64,000 nucleotides of DNA from Purpureocillium takamizusanense (Eukaryota; Ascomycota; Sordariomycetes; Hypocreales; Ophiocordycipitaceae). Below, one piece after another: positions 61,301 to 64,000 of the stretch. The notes under the pieces are model-generated. The model was not told the DNA's origin. It ran no database searches and saw nothing but the letters and a program-made list of their open reading frames with translations. Location of the stretch: NCBI RefSeq assembly GCF_022605165.1, contig NC_063069.1:2108001-2172000 (forward strand), read 5' to 3'. Position 1 is the first letter of the stretch; the number at the start of each line of letters is the position of its first letter. Position numbers and translations under genes: made by a program.

Positions 61301-64000
61301 GGCGCACGGTGAGGGATTGTTGATTGAGGGGAGGGGGGTTGACGTCGCTCGCGGCGTGGGACGGCGGCGGCGGGGAGGAGAGATGTGTGAGGCGCCACCT
61401 GGTTCTGCAGCGCATTTTGTGTGACGGATGACGACGACACGACGACGACGACGACGACACGACGGGGCGGCGATGCAGGCTACGACGGGGGACACGACAC
61501 CTCACGATAGCTGCAGACGCGGAGTCTTGCTTGCAAGCGTGCGTGCAGCAGCGGCAGTAGCGCTCGCAGGGGAGCCTGAGAGTCTGCTGGTGGTGTTCAA
61601 TGTCTCTCTGCGATACCACTGACAACCGCGTGCTTTTTCTTTTGTCTCCTTCTGAGTCCTAAGGTAACGGACCACCGGCGCCCGCGGGGTGACAGAGGAG
61701 AGGTGTGGGTGGATGGAGTCGTGTCAACCTGTGTCTTGCGCGCACGCATTGTGTTTGTGAACGGGAACAGTACTACTAATAGGGCGTGGGCTGGGTGCCG
61801 ACCCCTCAGAGGAGGCGAGACACAATGTAGAAGAAGAAGAAGAAGAAGAGAAAAAGAAAGTTGCAACGGAATGCGTTGTCGCGTGGTCCGATGTCCTTGG
61901 AACGTCGATCGCCGTTGTGAGCGTGGCGGTCCGGACGGAGAGCGACAGCTAGACCGGGTCCCTTGGGGCCACTGAATATGGCGGCCGCCGGTAGGTGGAT
62001 TCGTGTTGTTGTTGCGTCTCGGGGCTTGCTTGCTGGATAAGGTTCATAGGAACCGAGAGGAATTACATGGCGTTCCCCAGAAACGGCAGGGCGAAGAATG
62101 TAATGGGGTATGAAGGCTACCATTGAGGTTTGTCTATGCTGGTTTGTGGACATGATCAATATACGTACATACTTGGCAGGTCTTCACGGCTCGATGTAGC
62201 ATCAAATCCTCAGCGACAGCAGTGTCAAGGATTTGTCACGGGTACATCTACGTCTGCCCCGGTACGTTATTGTAAACCGTTCAATGAGCGAGCCAAAGAT
62301 TTGACATGTGCCTCTTTCTCTGCCTTGAACTTATGGTAACAGTAGTACGTGCAGACTCTTTCCGCGCCATACATGTCCTAGGGTAGGCGTAGTACGACGT
62401 GCTTCATGTAGATTCAATTGCTACAGAAAAGCACTGCGCTGCAAGAGCCCCCGCGTTCCAAAGGGTGGTCCAAGAATAGGGGAGGGACAAAAGGCATACT
62501 GGGATGAGACTTCGAGGAGTGAGTGAGGAGATGAAGGCTGCGCCCGTTGTGTCATGGCAATGCCAAGTTTATGTGGTGGTTGAGTGCAACCACATGCAGT
62601 CACAGGGCACTCAAGTCGCCAGCAAGATGGGGTTGGGCACTTGCACAACGACATTAATTGGAAACACGATGCAGCAAGCGAACACGCTGAGACACTGTCA
62701 CCTTGCAGCGCAATCTCGTGAAGCAACTGCGGTGACCGTAGCACGATCTATAACGGATGCGTTTTGGTGACATCCGTGACCATCGCTTTGTTGGCTCTAC
62801 AATGTGGCTAAAGGTTCTTAGTTTGTTTTGCTATATGAAGTACGCGTTGTACGATGCAGCACCACTTTAGAGAACCGGAGACTGTATCGGTCCAATTACG
62901 CGGCCTCATCTGCCCTGACAGCTCTTGTGTAATGACGGAACGGAAGACGGTTCTCTCGCTGGCGATATACTTTGGCCATCAATCTGCCCCTGCGATTACA
63001 CCGCGGAGACCTTGGTCCGCGAGGCGTACGGCGGCGTTGTCAATTACCAAAACGTACTTTTTTCGTTTTTAGCATCTCCAGTGCGAGATGTGTCAAAGTT
63101 ACATGCGCTTCATTGCCTCCTGTTCGACAGTCATCGCAAGGGCACCGCGACCAACCGAAAAGTCACGTAGAAGACCTCGTCGATGCATGCAGGGGGCTCC
63201 GAGAAGATCTCCACGGGGTTTCAGGCTTTGTTTGCTGCGGACCAACCCGAAAGCTATACATCATTGGCTTTCGGCAACTCTTTCTTCACTCTACAACAAT
63301 AGCCGTGCCATAGCAAACGTCGATGGAGTTGGTTGACAACCCAACAACGTTTCGGCACTGTCTGTGCAAGCGGTCTATCGATAAATGCGCCAAGAACTAA
63401 ACGGAAACGTAGTGAAAATTGGGCCTCTAAATCGCCAACGCCTGGATTGCGAGTACAGTACTGTGCTGACCTGTTCGTACTTGTCTTTTCGAAAGGCTAT
63501 GTCAGCACTACGCGGTGCCACTCTGAAGCTGGACGACAGGAAGTTGCTTCTCCCTACAGCCCCTGGCCCAACATAGCAACAGAGAGAGATCTACAATCCA
63601 ACGACAGGCCGGGCGTACTTCGGTGTCAAGCAGGTCCATCATTGAAAGGCATTGCGCCAGGCCAACCGGCATCCGCGGGCGACGCGCGGGCACCAGGATA
63701 TCACTGTGGGATGCGTTCGCCCGAAAGAGGAAGCTGACAAGACGGGTGTCCCCAGATGCTTCAACTGCCGGATTGGAACCCCACAAATCCCCCCTGAACA
63801 TCACCAACCGTCTGATCGACGGCGTGCCTGGGGACTGGACACCGGGAGCAGGATTGAGCGTAGGTAGGTTCACGAGATGTCAACATATCGCGCCTCAACT
63901 AGCTTATAAATCTTTGAACCAAGACCATGCATCGAGGCGGCTGCTTGTGAGACGATCCGGTGCGTGAGTTTGCGGATATCATGGTTTTTGCCGTCGGCCG
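58363..64000. other. gene-poor right end
   Basis: No gene can be supported with confidence. Simple repeats are GC at about 60392-60418, ACG units at about 61433-61467 and AGA units at about 61829-61850. Between 62925 and 63737 one plus-strand frame is open except for two TAG codons and may be a relic (see findings). A CA/TG-rich patch lies near 60080-60105. Confidence 0.45.

Noticed and set aside
1..64000. CRISPR array, bacterial operon, prophage or integron
   Set aside because: No regularly spaced repeats, no ribosome-binding-site-led operons, and introns in most genes; the DNA is fungal nuclear.

Overview
This is filamentous ascomycete chromosomal DNA, most likely Sordariomycetes and probably Hypocreales (inferred). 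It is visibly GC-rich. Genes carry short introns (47-76 nt, GTRNGY donors), the encoded families are typical of moulds, and intergenic DNA is full of short TAGG/CCTA and TACGGAGTA-type motifs. About a dozen protein genes and two tRNA genes occupy a minority of the 64 kb. No intact transposon, CRISPR array, rRNA or prokaryotic operon is visible. Gene structures below are my own splice reconstructions from donor/acceptor sites and reading-frame continuity; no transcripts or searches were available.

Layout. 1-5.5 kb: no supportable gene. 5.5-8.6 kb: a pyrimidine-rich leader, then a three-exon C2H2 zinc-finger gene. 10.8-12.0 kb: two adjacent genes for small secreted cysteine-rich proteins, each with eight cysteines in the predicted mature chain. 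14.5-15.9 kb: YVH1, a dual-specificity phosphatase with a C-terminal zinc domain. 16-21.5 kb: no clear gene, simple repeats. 21.5-22.3 kb: a fungal protein of unknown function. 24.2-29.4 kb: a LaeA-like methyltransferase (minus strand), a cytochrome P450 (plus) and an imine-reductase-like oxidoreductase (plus), arranged around a 1-kb divergent promoter. 30.5-31.6 kb: a low-complexity hypothetical protein. 33.9-35.7 kb: a quinate/sugar-type MFS transporter. 38.2-38.7 kb: two intron-containing tRNA-Arg(ACG) genes facing each other. 39.8-42.7 kb: polynucleotide kinase 3'-phosphatase and Mediator subunit 18, divergently transcribed. 43.3-44.2 kb: a broken gene with four internal stops. 44.2-56.6 kb: a long gene-poor stretch. 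56.7-58.4 kb: a 570-aa Ser/Pro-rich protein after a long repeat-rich leader. 58.4-64 kb: no clear gene.

How the genes may work together. YVH1 (ribosome maturation), PNKP (DNA end repair), Med18 (transcription) and the tRNAs are housekeeping genes. The methyltransferase, P450 and imine-reductase-like trio looks like a small tailoring cluster for a nitrogen-containing metabolite, without a synthase gene in the window; whether the MFS transporter belongs to it is open. The paired cysteine-rich secreted proteins look like effector or antimicrobial-type products. The main curiosities are the backbone-less trio, a 57-nt stopless intron inside the methyltransferase, the inverted tRNA pair differing by one intron base, and the broken gene whose nonsense codons could come from C-to-T changes.
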